64,000 nucleotides of DNA. It comes from Serpentinicella alkaliphila (lineage in GTDB: Bacteria; Bacillota; Clostridia; Peptostreptococcales; Natronincolaceae). A model generated the notes under the pieces. The model was not told the DNA's origin, did not search any database, and was given only the letters and a program-made list of their open reading frames with translations. The translations under genes and the position numbers were made by a program. How positions within the stretch are numbered: position 1 is the stretch's first letter; every line of letters starts with the position of its first letter. The stretch lies in contig NZ_CP058648.1 of NCBI RefSeq assembly GCF_018141405.1, positions 1,875,001 through 1,939,000 on the forward strand. Reading direction: 5' to 3'. Below, piece after piece: positions 7,972-16,224 of this stretch.

Positions 7972-9619
7972 TTTTATTGCTTTATCTAGGGTTTTTATTA
8001 AGAATATTATTAATTCAGCTTACAAAAACAACAAACTAAATATTAAGACAATAGCAATAGTGGGTCTAATAATATTAAGTTTTTTACCAATAGTAATAAA
8101 TCTTATAAGGTTTTTAAATTATACATATGATGTATTAGTAGTAATAGGGCAGGAAGGTGTATTAATAAGCCTAGGAATAGTTATTACTGGTCTACTAGTT
8201 TTTTTTCTCGGACTATTTTATATTATTAGTACTTTCTACTTTTCAAATGATATTGAAACTTTGCTACCTTTACCACTAAAGCCATATGAAATAATTAGTG
8301 CAAAGTTTTTAATAGTTCTACTATATGAGTATATAACAGCACTAGTTATTTTAGTGCCATCTTTAGGTATATATGGAATCAATAGTGGTGCAGGTATTAC
8401 TTACTATATTTTATCAATAATAACTCTACTTTTATTTCCGATAGTACCTTTAACTTTGGGGTCAATAATAGTAATGGTTGTTATGAGATTTTCAAATGTT
8501 GCAAAAAATAAAGATCTATTCAAGTTAGTAGGTGGAATAACTGCATTAGTTATAGCATTTGGAGTAAATATTTTGATTCAAAGATTTATGAATAATGTAT
8601 TTGCAGATCCAGAAGCATTACAAAATTTAATAATAGAAGGTAATAACTCTTTAATACAACTTTATAGTAGCGTATTTCCAGGTCTTAAATTTTTAGTTGA
8701 AGGCTTACTGAATAGTTCAACATATAACGGTATTTTTAATTTTATTATTTTTATTGCAATAACTATCGTTCTATATACTATATTTCTGTTTATTGCCGAG
8801 AAAATATATTTTAAGGGAGTAGCGGGAATATCGGAGGTTGGTTCCAAAAAGAAAGAATTAAGCAAGAAACAGTTGGAGAAAGGTGCAGTTAGAAGTTCGG
8901 TAATATTATCATACACTTCTAAGGAATTGAGAATATTATTTAGAACGCCTATATACTTTTTAAATTGCATACTAATAAGTTTTATTTTTCCATTTATTCT
9001 ACTTTTACCTGTATTAACTCAACAGGATGGATTAAATTCTCTATTGAATTTAATAAACGAAAGACCCCAAAGTTATGTAGTAGTTTTAGGTTTCGCACTT
9101 GCTATAGTTATAACATCAACTAATGCTATTACATCCACATCTATATCTAGAGAAGGACTCAATTATTATTTTAGTAAATATATACCTGTTAAATACGAGA
9201 TTCAAATTGTATCGAAAGTTATGTCTGGAGTAATTATGGGTTTGATAGGGACAACTATGTTGTGTATAATAGCAGTAATAGTATTAAATATAAATATATA
9301 TTTAGTATTAATCACATTAATAATTTCTATGTTAGGAACAACATTTGCGGCAATGATAGGCATTTTAATAGACTTATATAACCCTAAACTTATCTGGGAT
9401 AGTGAACAAAGGGCAGTAAAACAAAATCTAAATGTTTTATTTCATACGTTAATTGGAAGTATTTTTGCTGGAGTTACTTTTTTCTTTGTATTCAAATCTA
9501 ATTTAGGACTGTTAGTAACTATTACTAGTTTATTATTTGTTTATGGAATCTTAAACTTTGCCTTATATAAAATTTTAATGACTTTAGGGGTAAAGCTATA
9601 TAGTAAAATAACTGTTTAA
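7964..9619 (+). CDS. ABC-2 type transporter permease, large
   Basis: A 551-residue integral membrane protein with about twelve predicted membrane segments in two halves, joined by a cytoplasmic stretch around 290-310 (GSKKKELSKKQLEKGAVRS). The early motif DIETLLPLPLKPYEIISAKFL is typical of the PF16949-type ABC permeases that carry both halves in one chain. It begins inside the last codons of the ATPase gene, showing translational coupling. It has no partner substrate-binding protein, consistent with an exporter. The substrate is not deducible. Confidence 0.85.
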   Translation: MNNFIALSRVFIKNIINSAYKNNKLNIKTIAIVGLIILSFLPIVINLIRFLNYTYDVLVVIGQEGVLISLGIVITGLLVFFLGLFYIISTFYFSNDIETLLPLPLKPYEIISAKFLIVLLYEYITALVILVPSLGIYGINSGAGITYYILSIITLLLFPIVPLTLGSIIVMVVMRFSNVAKNKDLFKLVGGITALVIAFGVNILIQRFMNNVFADPEALQNLIIEGNNSLIQLYSSVFPGLKFLVEGLLNSSTYNGIFNFIIFIAITIVLYTIFLFIAEKIYFKGVAGISEVGSKKKELSKKQLEKGAVRSSVILSYTSKELRILFRTPIYFLNCILISFIFPFILLLPVLTQQDGLNSLLNLINERPQSYVVVLGFALAIVITSTNAITSTSISREGLNYYFSKYIPVKYEIQIVSKVMSGVIMGLIGTTMLCIIAVIVLNINIYLVLITLIISMLGTTFAAMIGILIDLYNPKLIWDSEQRAVKQNLNVLFHTLIGSIFAGVTFFFVFKSNLGLLVTITSLLFVYGILNFALYKILMTLGVKLYSKITV

Positions 9620-9644
9620 ATGATTGGAAATGGAGGAGATTATT

Positions 9645-9857
9645 TTGCCAAAACTTAGAACGAGTGAATTCTTATTAATAATCGTTCCATTATTAGTATC
9701 AGTGGTACTTTATCCTTTTTTACCTAGCACAGTTCCAAGACATTTTGGTATAAATGGAGAAGTAAGCTATATTTCAAAAGATTTTATCTTTATATTTTCA
9801 TTTGTCCCTTTTTTAGCATATAAATTACATAAATATAAGGAACGATTAAAAAAATAA
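9645..9857 (+). CDS. short DUF1648 membrane protein
   Basis: About 70 residues from TTG 9645, which has GGAGGA seven bases upstream. An in-frame TTG at 9624 lacks such a site. It holds the DUF1648 signature LPSTVPRHFGINGEVSY between two hydrophobic segments (8-26 and 45-60). DUF1648 is normally the N-terminal part of longer SdpI-like or membrane-bound proteins of 150 residues or more. Here it stops after KYKERLKK, so it is either a minimal member or a truncated one. It is the third gene of the ABC operon and is followed by a strong terminator. Confidence 0.7.
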   Translation: MPKLRTSEFLLIIVPLLVSVVLYPFLPSTVPRHFGINGEVSYISKDFIFIFSFVPFLAYKLHKYKERLKK

Positions 9858-9877
9858 ATAACAATAAATATTCGAAC

Positions 9878-9917
9878 AAGCAAAGCTTAAGATATATATA
9901 GGTCCTAAGCTTTGCTT
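9878..9917. terminator. bidirectional terminator between the ABC operon and the end-joining operon
   Basis: The stem aagcaaagcttaag pairs with cctaagctttgctt (13 of 14) around a loop of about 12 nt, followed by tttgtttc. It lies between two convergent operons. Confidence 0.85.
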
Positions 9918-9933
9918 TTGTTTCTCAGTCATT

Positions 9934-10848
9934 CTATATCATTAACTTTAAATTATTTAATACGTCATTAAACCTTTGAGCTTTTTTACTCTTTTCAAAT
10001 TCTTTAAATGGACAACCTTTAGATAATAGTCTTTCTATAATTGCATCTAATGGAAAATGGGTAGGAGATAGGGACTGATTAACCTCTTCCCAAAATAAAG
10101 GTGTTGCAACAAGTGCTTCATCATTGCCCCTTACGGAATAGGGGGCAATGATTGTTTTGCCAAAGGCATGTTGTAGATAATCTACATAAAGGCGGTTTCC
10201 GCGGTTCTTCTTTAATCGTTCTATAGTAAATAAATTCGGCTCTTTTTTTACTAAATAATTTGCTAAAAATTCAGTAAAAAGTCGTGTCTCATCATAGGTA
10301 AATTCATTTTCAGGTAAAGGAATATATATTTGTAGACCTTTATTTCCTGAGGTTTTAATAAATGATTTTAACTTCAAGTTATCTAATACCTCTTTTAGCA
10401 TTAAAGCTGCCTCCACAGCTAGATTAAATTCATTTCTAGATGGTGGATCTAAGTCTAAAACTATTTCAGAAGGTTTCTCAGAGTCAATTAAATTAAATGG
10501 AGTATGAAAGTCTATAGCAATTTGATTTCCAAGCCAAATTAAGGTAGGTAATTCGGAACATACTATATAGTTAATATTTTCAGTTTTAAATGTTTGTATA
10601 AAATCCGGTGCATAGTCAGGACAGTTTTTTTGATAAAATAATTCACCACCAACACCATGGGGGTATCTAATTACTGTCAATATTCTATTTTTTAAAAAAG
10701 GTAGCATATATGGTGATATTTCAATTAAGTATTGAAGATATTTTAGCTTTGTAATGTCTTTTGAAGGCCACAGAGGTTTATCAGGGCTTGTTATTTGAAG
10801 CTCGTGTCCTTCAATTAAAATTTTATGTCTATCTAAGGTTTTAGGCAT
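9934..10848 (-). CDS. ligD: LigD-type DNA polymerase/primase of non-homologous end joining
   Basis: A 304-residue primase-polymerase (archaeo-eukaryotic primase superfamily), equivalent to the polymerase domain of LigD as a separate protein. The metal-binding pair Asp132 and Asp134 sits in IVLDLDPPSRNE. IDFHTPFN precedes it and IKTSGNKGLQIYIPLP follows it, with the usual PYSVRG...VATPLFWEEV near the end. It fills in ends held by Ku, preferring ribonucleotides in studied relatives. The start is ATG 10848, which has GCGGAGGAAATTCT before it; the longer frame to 10881 lacks a site. It is the last gene of the operon. No separate phosphoesterase domain was found. Confidence 0.9.
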   Translation of the reverse strand: MPKTLDRHKILIEGHELQITSPDKPLWPSKDITKLKYLQYLIEISPYMLPFLKNRILTVIRYPHGVGGELFYQKNCPDYAPDFIQTFKTENINYIVCSELPTLIWLGNQIAIDFHTPFNLIDSEKPSEIVLDLDPPSRNEFNLAVEAALMLKEVLDNLKLKSFIKTSGNKGLQIYIPLPENEFTYDETRLFTEFLANYLVKKEPNLFTIERLKKNRGNRLYVDYLQHAFGKTIIAPYSVRGNDEALVATPLFWEEVNQSLSPTHFPLDAIIERLLSKGCPFKEFEKSKKAQRFNDVLNNLKLMI

Positions 10849-10864
10849 AGAATTTCCTCCGCAT

Positions 10865-11704
10865 TTAAATAATAAACTCAATAAAAATTGGAGACCTTAA
10901 AATACCATTTAATAAAAAGCCTCTACCTTTTAGTCTACACTTAATAAGTGGTTCTAAGTAATAAAATTGAGAATCCTCACTATCTTTAATCTTATTTGCT
11001 ATTTGGAAGAATGCTTCACGGTGGGCTGGACTTATGCCGTAAAGAACTAGTCCTAAAGGCCTTCCATCTTCATGGCTACACAAAAGGGCATTATCTTTTT
11101 TCCTGTAACCAGTAATAACTGCATTAACATTAAGCCAATTAATTATTTTTAACCAGGAGGATGACCGCTTTCCTATATAAGAGGAAGATAGCTTTTTAGC
11201 AACCATACCCTCAAGATTATTCTCTTTTACTTGAGTAAAAAAGCTAATTCCATCCTCTTTAATATATGGAACCTTATTAATTATTTCATTATCTGTAATT
11301 ACTTCATCTAGTATAGCTTTACGTTCATATAAGGGTTTATTTCTTAAATCCTTGCCATTGAAATACAAAATATCAAAGACTTTGTAGCATACAGGACTAA
11401 TAATAATGTGTTGTTTTATCTTATCTTCTTTTTTCATTCGAAATCTTTTCATTATACCTTCAAAATCTTCGTTACCTTCTTTAGTTAATCCAATGAGTTC
11501 GCCATCAATAACTACTTTCTTGTTTATACCTTCAAGTATCTCAGGGAATTGTATATTTAATTGTGTACCATTTCTTGAATACAGTTTCGGACTAACAATA
11601 TTCGAAAATTCAAGTCTAATGCCGTCATACTTGGGTTCAAAAATAAAATTTGAATCAGAAAAAGGGTCTGGGAAGGTGTCTAGTAGCATAAGAGGATAAA
11701 ACAT
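10865..11704 (-). CDS. ATP-dependent DNA ligase (LigD ligase domain, stand-alone)
   Basis: A 279-residue ATP-dependent ligase. The nucleotidyl-accepting Lys25 is in FEPKYDGIRLEF, VVIDGELIG and CYKVFDILYFNGKDLR follow, then EGMVAKK and a C-terminal oligonucleotide-binding fold with WLNVNAVITGYRKKDN. It lacks the N-terminal DNA-binding domain of replicative-type ATP ligases. This size class is typical of the ligase partner of bacterial Ku. It sits between ku and the polymerase gene, with 6 bp to ku and 16 bp to the polymerase start. The start is ATG 11704, within reach of a weak site in the end of ku. Confidence 0.9.
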   Translation of the reverse strand: MFYPLMLLDTFPDPFSDSNFIFEPKYDGIRLEFSNIVSPKLYSRNGTQLNIQFPEILEGINKKVVIDGELIGLTKEGNEDFEGIMKRFRMKKEDKIKQHIIISPVCYKVFDILYFNGKDLRNKPLYERKAILDEVITDNEIINKVPYIKEDGISFFTQVKENNLEGMVAKKLSSSYIGKRSSSWLKIINWLNVNAVITGYRKKDNALLCSHEDGRPLGLVLYGISPAHREAFFQIANKIKDSEDSQFYYLEPLIKCRLKGRGFLLNGILRSPIFIEFII

Positions 11705-11710
11705 TAAAAT

Positions 11711-12523
11711 TTACGCCTTCTTTCTCTCTTCTGTCTTTTTACGAGTAGTCTTTTTAGCCTTAGTCTTTTTAATACTCTCTTCTAAAGCCTTCATAATATC
11801 AACAACATTATTATCCAGTTGTTTTGCTTCTACACCTTTTTCGTTTTCAAGTTTTTCTTTAATAAGCTCCATTAAAGCAGTGCGGTAATCATCTGTAAAC
11901 TTTTCTGGTTCAAAAGGTTCAGTTAATTGGTCTATTAATAAAGTAGCTGTATCCATTTCTTTTTTAGATAGCTCAATATTTTCAGGGATATTAGGAACAT
12001 CAGAAATTGCTCTTACTTCATCTGGGAAATGAAGGGTCTCCATAATTAGTGCATTATTAAAGGGTCTCACAACAGCAAGCTTTTCCTTAGAACGAATCAT
12101 AATTTTTGCAACTCCTATTTTACCGGAGTTGGCTAAGGAATCTCTAAGAAGAGAATATGCCTTGCCACCACCATCTCCTGGACTTAAATAATATGAACGA
12201 TCAAAATATATTGGATCTATTTCTTCTAACTTAACAAAATTAATAATATCTACTGCCTTAGCCTCTTGGTCCTTTTTTAGTTTTTCTAATTCATATTTAT
12301 CAAGCTCTATAAATTTATTTGTGGTATATTCATAGGCCATAATAATATCTTCCGGTTGAACTTCCTCATTACAATGCTCACAAGTCTTCTTATATTTTAT
12401 AGGATTGTTACATTTTTTATGAAGCTGCCTTAGTTTTATATCTTTATCTTCCGTTGCAGCGTGTAACTTAACTGGAATATTTACTAGTCCAAAACTAATA
12501 CTACCTTTCCAAACCGTATGCAT
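11711..12523 (-). CDS. ku: Ku DNA end-binding protein
   Basis: A 270-residue bacterial Ku homodimer subunit. The N-terminus MHTVWKGSISFGLVNIPVKL is diagnostic. A Cys-containing block, CNNPIKYKKTCEHCNEEV, and the core SYYLSPGDGGGKAYSLL follow. The C-terminal tail is Lys- and Arg-rich (KKTKAKKTTRKKTEERKKA), as in Ku proteins that bind DNA and recruit the ligase. It holds double-strand ends in non-homologous end joining, which is thought to matter for spores at germination. ATG follows GAGAGGTG. It precedes the ligase and polymerase genes, and follows an amidinohydrolase gene by 28 bp. Confidence 0.95.
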   Translation of the reverse strand: MHTVWKGSISFGLVNIPVKLHAATEDKDIKLRQLHKKCNNPIKYKKTCEHCNEEVQPEDIIMAYEYTTNKFIELDKYELEKLKKDQEAKAVDIINFVKLEEIDPIYFDRSYYLSPGDGGGKAYSLLRDSLANSGKIGVAKIMIRSKEKLAVVRPFNNALIMETLHFPDEVRAISDVPNIPENIELSKKEMDTATLLIDQLTEPFEPEKFTDDYRTALMELIKEKLENEKGVEAKQLDNNVVDIMKALEESIKKTKAKKTTRKKTEERKKA

Positions 12524-12551
12524 ATATATACACCTCTCATCTTTATAGTTT

Positions 12552-13376
12552 TTATTTACTCATTCTTGTTAGGGGTAGGATAACACAGCCTATACTTCCT
12601 TGAGCTTTAATAATTTCTGTAAAATCAATAAATATTGAGTTATAACCCTTTTCACTTAATATTTTTGCAAATCTTTCATTGCTAGTAAGTATATTTTTAT
12701 TACCTAGACAAACTATATTAGGTGCTAAAGAGTCTAGCTCATTATCGGGAACTTCAATAACTTTTGAAAATTTATTTAATACAGCTTCTGGATTATATAG
12801 ACCTTTGGATTTTATGCATGTTTCTTCATCAAGTATATTAAATACGCAGTCTAAATGAATTTTAGACTTATCAAAAGTAAGAGGCACAATTTCATAATTA
12901 AGATTACTATTTTTCATAAAAGCTTCTAATTCTTCTACTGCTCTCCCTGTTGAACGATCACCTATACCAATAATTACATGGTTTTTATGAACTAACACAT
13001 CTCCACCTTCAATTTCGTTTTCCATGATGTATGTATTAAGATTATTTCTTTTAGAAAAATCCAATATATTCATGGTTTCTGTTTTCCTTATGTTTTCTGT
13101 CATTTTAGAAATAAATAAAACATCTTCCACAACAAAACCTATATCTCTAGTAAAAACCTGTGATGGTTCTCCTGTTAGGTTTAAGAATTCAATGGTAACG
13201 CCATGGGATTTCAGGGTATTTACTAAGTTTTCGTATTGCTGTAAAGCAAGCTTTAGATCAATACTTTTAACGGAATTAATATATTGATCAGTTATTTGTA
13301 AATTATTTGGATAGGCCATAATACAATACTCTATTGGATCATATTCATTAACTATAAAAGGCTTTATTTTTACCAC
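12552..13376 (-). CDS. amidinotransferase-family hydrolase (dimethylarginine dimethylaminohydrolase / arginine deiminase-like)
   Basis: A 274-residue pentein-fold enzyme. The catalytic set is visible: TRD at 77-79, EGGD at 123-126, His174 in KIHLDCVF, and nucleophile Cys264 in GSIGCVILPLTR. The family hydrolyses guanidino groups of arginine or methylated arginine, giving citrulline. The length fits single-domain dimethylarginine hydrolases better than arginine deiminase (about 400 residues). The start is GTG 13376 with only a weak GAG upstream. It lies first in the minus-strand operon, 28 bp before ku. No metabolic link to end joining is known, so co-transcription may be incidental. Exact substrate uncertain. 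Confidence 0.85.
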   Translation of the reverse strand: MVKIKPFIVNEYDPIEYCIMAYPNNLQITDQYINSVKSIDLKLALQQYENLVNTLKSHGVTIEFLNLTGEPSQVFTRDIGFVVEDVLFISKMTENIRKTETMNILDFSKRNNLNTYIMENEIEGGDVLVHKNHVIIGIGDRSTGRAVEELEAFMKNSNLNYEIVPLTFDKSKIHLDCVFNILDEETCIKSKGLYNPEAVLNKFSKVIEVPDNELDSLAPNIVCLGNKNILTSNERFAKILSEKGYNSIFIDFTEIIKAQGSIGCVILPLTRMSK

Positions 13377-13551
13377 CTCATTTATTTAATTTAATAATAT
13401 ATATAGTTTCCAAAATGGTAATAAAAATTAAAAACTAAAATTAAAATGAACAATATTGAAAAGAATATATATAAGATACTTTTTCAAACAAGATTTTATT
13501 AAAATAATATGGTAAAATATATAATTAATTAAGTGAAAGGGGCTTTTTAAA

Positions 13552-13857
13552 TTGGCCATAATTGAAGTTACTATAATACCTATTGGAACTGAATCTACTA
13601 GCATTAGTGAATATGTAGCCGATTGTCATAGGGTATTGAAGGATAGTGATAAAATAAAATATCTATTAACTCCAATGGGAACTGTCATAGAAGGTGAACT
13701 AAGTGATGTATTAGATATAATAAAACAAATGCATGAAGTACCATTTTCAAATGGTGCTATGAGAGTAGCAACTACAATAAAAATAGATGATAGAAGAGAT
13801 AAAGTAGGAACTATGGAACAAAAACTAAATTCTGTAGAAATAAAGTTAGATATTTAG
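13552..13857 (+). CDS. MTH1187-family thiamine-binding protein
   Basis: A 101-residue protein of the UPF0045/MTH1187 family (YkoF-related ferredoxin-like fold). Conserved features are VTIIPIGTESTSISEYVADC at the N-terminus, YLLTPMGTVIEGE in the middle and GAMRVATTIKIDDRRDK near the end. Family members bind thiamine or hydroxymethylpyrimidine in the cytoplasm. The start is TTG 13552 with GAAAGGGG upstream. No thiamine-pyrophosphate riboswitch is visible before it. It heads a nine-gene plus-strand run, 12 bp before sfsA. Confidence 0.85.
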   Translation: MAIIEVTIIPIGTESTSISEYVADCHRVLKDSDKIKYLLTPMGTVIEGELSDVLDIIKQMHEVPFSNGAMRVATTIKIDDRRDKVGTMEQKLNSVEIKLDI

Positions 13858-13869
13858 AAGGGAATAAGT

Positions 13870-14556
13870 ATGAAGCTAAATTACAACATGGTTTTTGCAA
13901 AGTTTATAAAAAGGGTTAATCGGTTTATAGCTTTCGTAGATATAAATGGAGAAGTTACCCAGGTACATGTTATGAATACTGGTAGGTTGGGTGAGTTGCT
14001 TGTAGAAGGTGCTGAAGTTATGCTTTCAGTTGAGCCTTCAGAAATAAGAAAGACTGCCTATGACCTCCGTATGGTTAAGAAAGAAGGGATATGGGTTTCC
14101 GTTGACTCTCAACTGCCTAATAAAATAGTTGAAGAGGGGATTATCTTGGGGCTTATTGATGAACTAGAGGGCTACAAAGAAATAGCTAGAGAGTCCTTTT
14201 ACGGAAAAAGTAGATTTGACTTTAAACTAACTGGTGATGATATATGCTTTGTTGAAGTGAAAGGTGTAACTTTAGAGAGAGACGGCTGGGGTTACTTCCC
14301 TGATGCTCCTACAGATAGAGGCAGAAAGCATATTGATGAAATGATATTGGCCGTTGAAGAAGGTTATAGAGGGGTAATAATCTTTTTAATACAGCACCCT
14401 GGAATTAATGGTTTTTCTCCTAATCAAGAGATGGATATTGCCTTTGCAAATAAATTAATTAAAGCGAGGGAATTAGGGGTAGAGATAATTGCATATGGAT
14501 GTAATGTAAGTTTAAATGAGGTCAAAATAAATAAAAGATTACCCGTACATTTTTAA
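13870..14556 (+). CDS. sfsA: DNA/RNA nuclease SfsA
   Basis: A 228-residue SfsA homologue of normal length. It has an N-terminal OB-fold part (FAKFIKRVNRFIAFVDINGE, HVMNTGRLGELL) and a C-terminal nuclease-like domain with SRFDFKL, CFVEVKGVTL and GYFPDAPTDRGRKHIDEM. The E-x-K in VEVKGV is the expected metal-binding motif of this restriction-endonuclease-like fold. The protein was first described in E. coli as a sugar fermentation stimulator; nuclease activity was shown later. It lies 12 bp after the thiamine-binding gene. Confidence 0.93.
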   Translation: MKLNYNMVFAKFIKRVNRFIAFVDINGEVTQVHVMNTGRLGELLVEGAEVMLSVEPSEIRKTAYDLRMVKKEGIWVSVDSQLPNKIVEEGIILGLIDELEGYKEIARESFYGKSRFDFKLTGDDICFVEVKGVTLERDGWGYFPDAPTDRGRKHIDEMILAVEEGYRGVIIFLIQHPGINGFSPNQEMDIAFANKLIKARELGVEIIAYGCNVSLNEVKINKRLPVHF

Positions 14557-14588
14557 GAAAATATATAGATTTGTTAAGGGGTGGAAAA

Positions 14589-15059
14589 ATGTCATACACA
14601 ATAATTGATATACTAGATAAAATTATAATAATTGAGGAACTCATTCATAAAATATATGTTGAACTTGGAAAATCTGAAAATATTGGCGTTAATCTACGTA
14701 CTGTAGCTAACATATTTGCACTTGAAGAAAAAAGACATGCTGAAACATATACAAGTATTAAGGAAAGAATACGCCATGATAATGATATTGAAATAGATTT
14801 TGACCTTTATGATAAGGCTTCAAAGGTTATAAATGATTATAAATGTAAAATACATAAACCAAATATAAATAACTTAAATGAGATACTTGAATTTATGTTG
14901 CAAATAGAAAAAGAAAATGTCGCTTTAATAATAAGAATTAGAGATATTCTAATAACGAGTCTTGATAAGGAAAATACATTAATTTATAAAGTGTTAGATG
15001 AATTATTGGTTGAAGAGTTAAAGCACGTAGAAAATCTAGAACAATTTTTAAAGAGGTGA
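14589..15059 (+). CDS. ferritin-like (rubrerythrin-type) four-helix protein
   Basis: About 156 residues from ATG 14589, preceded by AAGGGGTGG; an upstream in-frame TTG at 14571 overlaps that site and is not favoured. Four helices carry ligand-like residues: EELIHK, a FALEEKRHAE block, MLQIEKENV and LLVEELKHVENL. The two E-x-x-H pairs and the lone Glu residues are those expected of a diiron ferritin-like site. There is no C-terminal rubredoxin domain, so it differs from true rubrerythrin. It probably acts in peroxide or iron handling. It is followed 4 bp later by the pyruvate-kinase-domain gene. Confidence 0.75.
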   Translation: MSYTIIDILDKIIIIEELIHKIYVELGKSENIGVNLRTVANIFALEEKRHAETYTSIKERIRHDNDIEIDFDLYDKASKVINDYKCKIHKPNINNLNEILEFMLQIEKENVALIIRIRDILITSLDKENTLIYKVLDELLVEELKHVENLEQFLKR

Positions 15060-15063
15060 TAAA

Positions 15064-15615
15064 ATGGTTTTTAAAAATTCAGGTAAAGAAAACACGGATG
15101 AAACATTGGGATTAGCTATTGAGGCTTCAAAAAATAGGTTAATTAAGCATATAGTAGTTGCTTCCTGCTCAGGTGAAACAGCTTTAAAACTAAAACTTAA
15201 ATGCAATGACATAAATATAGTATGTGTTACCCATGCCAATGGATTCGAAAAGCCAGGTCAAAATGAAATGACAGATGATGCAAGAACAGAATTACAACAA
15301 AGTGGAATTATAGTATTAACTACTACACACGTTCTTAGTGGTGCAGAGAGAGGTTTAAGCAATAGATTTGGAGGAATTTATCCAATTGAAATTATGGCTC
15401 ATACTTTAAGGATGCTTGGACAGGGCGTTAAAGTAGGAGTAGAAATTGCAGTGATGGCGTTAGATGCAGGTTTAATACCATATAATGAGCCCATAATAGC
15501 AATAGGTGGAGCCGCAGAAGGAGCTGACACCGCAATTATAATTACACCCGCACACGCTAGCAGAATATTAGAAACAGAAATTCATGAAATTATTTGTAAG
15601 CCCTATAAAATCTAA
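15064..15615 (+). CDS. stand-alone pyruvate kinase C-terminal (alpha/beta) domain protein
   Basis: A 183-residue protein equivalent to the allosteric C-terminal domain of pyruvate kinase without the catalytic barrel. The pattern TLGLAIEASKNRLIKHIVVA, then SGETALKLK and VCVTHANGF, fits the PF02887 fold. A second Gly-rich part, IAIGGAAEGADTAIIITPAHA, follows. Such free domains occur widely in Clostridia and archaea; function is not settled, though binding of a phosphorylated ligand is plausible. The ATG has GAGGTGA upstream and lies 4 bp after the ferritin-like gene. It cannot be a kinase by itself. Confidence 0.85.
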   Translation: MVFKNSGKENTDETLGLAIEASKNRLIKHIVVASCSGETALKLKLKCNDINIVCVTHANGFEKPGQNEMTDDARTELQQSGIIVLTTTHVLSGAERGLSNRFGGIYPIEIMAHTLRMLGQGVKVGVEIAVMALDAGLIPYNEPIIAIGGAAEGADTAIIITPAHASRILETEIHEIICKPYKI

Positions 15616-15629
15616 AGAACGGTGATAAA

Positions 15630-16175
15630 ATGAGAGTATTTTTCGCGTTAGAATTTGATTCTGTACTAAAGAGTAAAATGAAAAGAGTTCAACAAATAAT
15701 TGTAGAAAATAGCCTAAAAGGTAATTTTACAGCAGAGGAAAACTTTCATTTAACTTTAGAATTTATTGGTGAGATTAAAGAAAATGAGGTTGAAAAACTT
15801 AAAGCTGCCTTAATAAAAGCAATAGAAAACCATTCGAAATTTAATATAAATATAAAGGGCATAGGAAATTTTCGAAGAGGTAATAAAAAAATTTTATGGT
15901 TTGGAGTAAATAACAATGAACATTTAAATAGGCTTTTTCAATCATTAGGTCAGGAGTTATATGATTTAGGTTATGAAAGGGAAGAGAGAGCATATACTCC
16001 GCATATTACTATAGGTAGAGAAGTAATATTAAAGGAAGACTCTGTTAATATAGAACAAGTAATAAACTTTAATGAATTGGTTTCAATTAACAAAGTTTCA
16101 TTAATGGGGAGTACAAGGAAAAATGGTAAATTGGTATATATTCCTATTTTCTCTATTCCACTTAAGGACGATTAA
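15630..16175 (+). CDS. thpR: RNA 2',3'-cyclic phosphodiesterase (2H family)
   Basis: A 181-residue 2H phosphoesterase. The two catalytic motifs are His40 in HLTLEFIG and His125 in HITIGRE. The N-terminus MRVFFALEF is typical of ThpR/LigT. It opens 2',3'-cyclic phosphates on RNA ends in the cytoplasm. It sits 14 bp after the pyruvate-kinase-domain gene in the same run. Length matches the family and no lesion is seen. Confidence 0.9.
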   Translation: MRVFFALEFDSVLKSKMKRVQQIIVENSLKGNFTAEENFHLTLEFIGEIKENEVEKLKAALIKAIENHSKFNINIKGIGNFRRGNKKILWFGVNNNEHLNRLFQSLGQELYDLGYEREERAYTPHITIGREVILKEDSVNIEQVINFNELVSINKVSLMGSTRKNGKLVYIPIFSIPLKDD

Positions 16176-16224
16176 TAGGTTGTTATAAATTTATAGAGAA
16201 TATAAAAATAAGGGGGGCGTATTT

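Noticed and set aside
13377-13551. Thiamine-pyrophosphate riboswitch before the thiamine-binding gene
   Set aside because: The conserved CTGAGA-type core is absent and the gap is only about 175 bp of AT-rich sequence.
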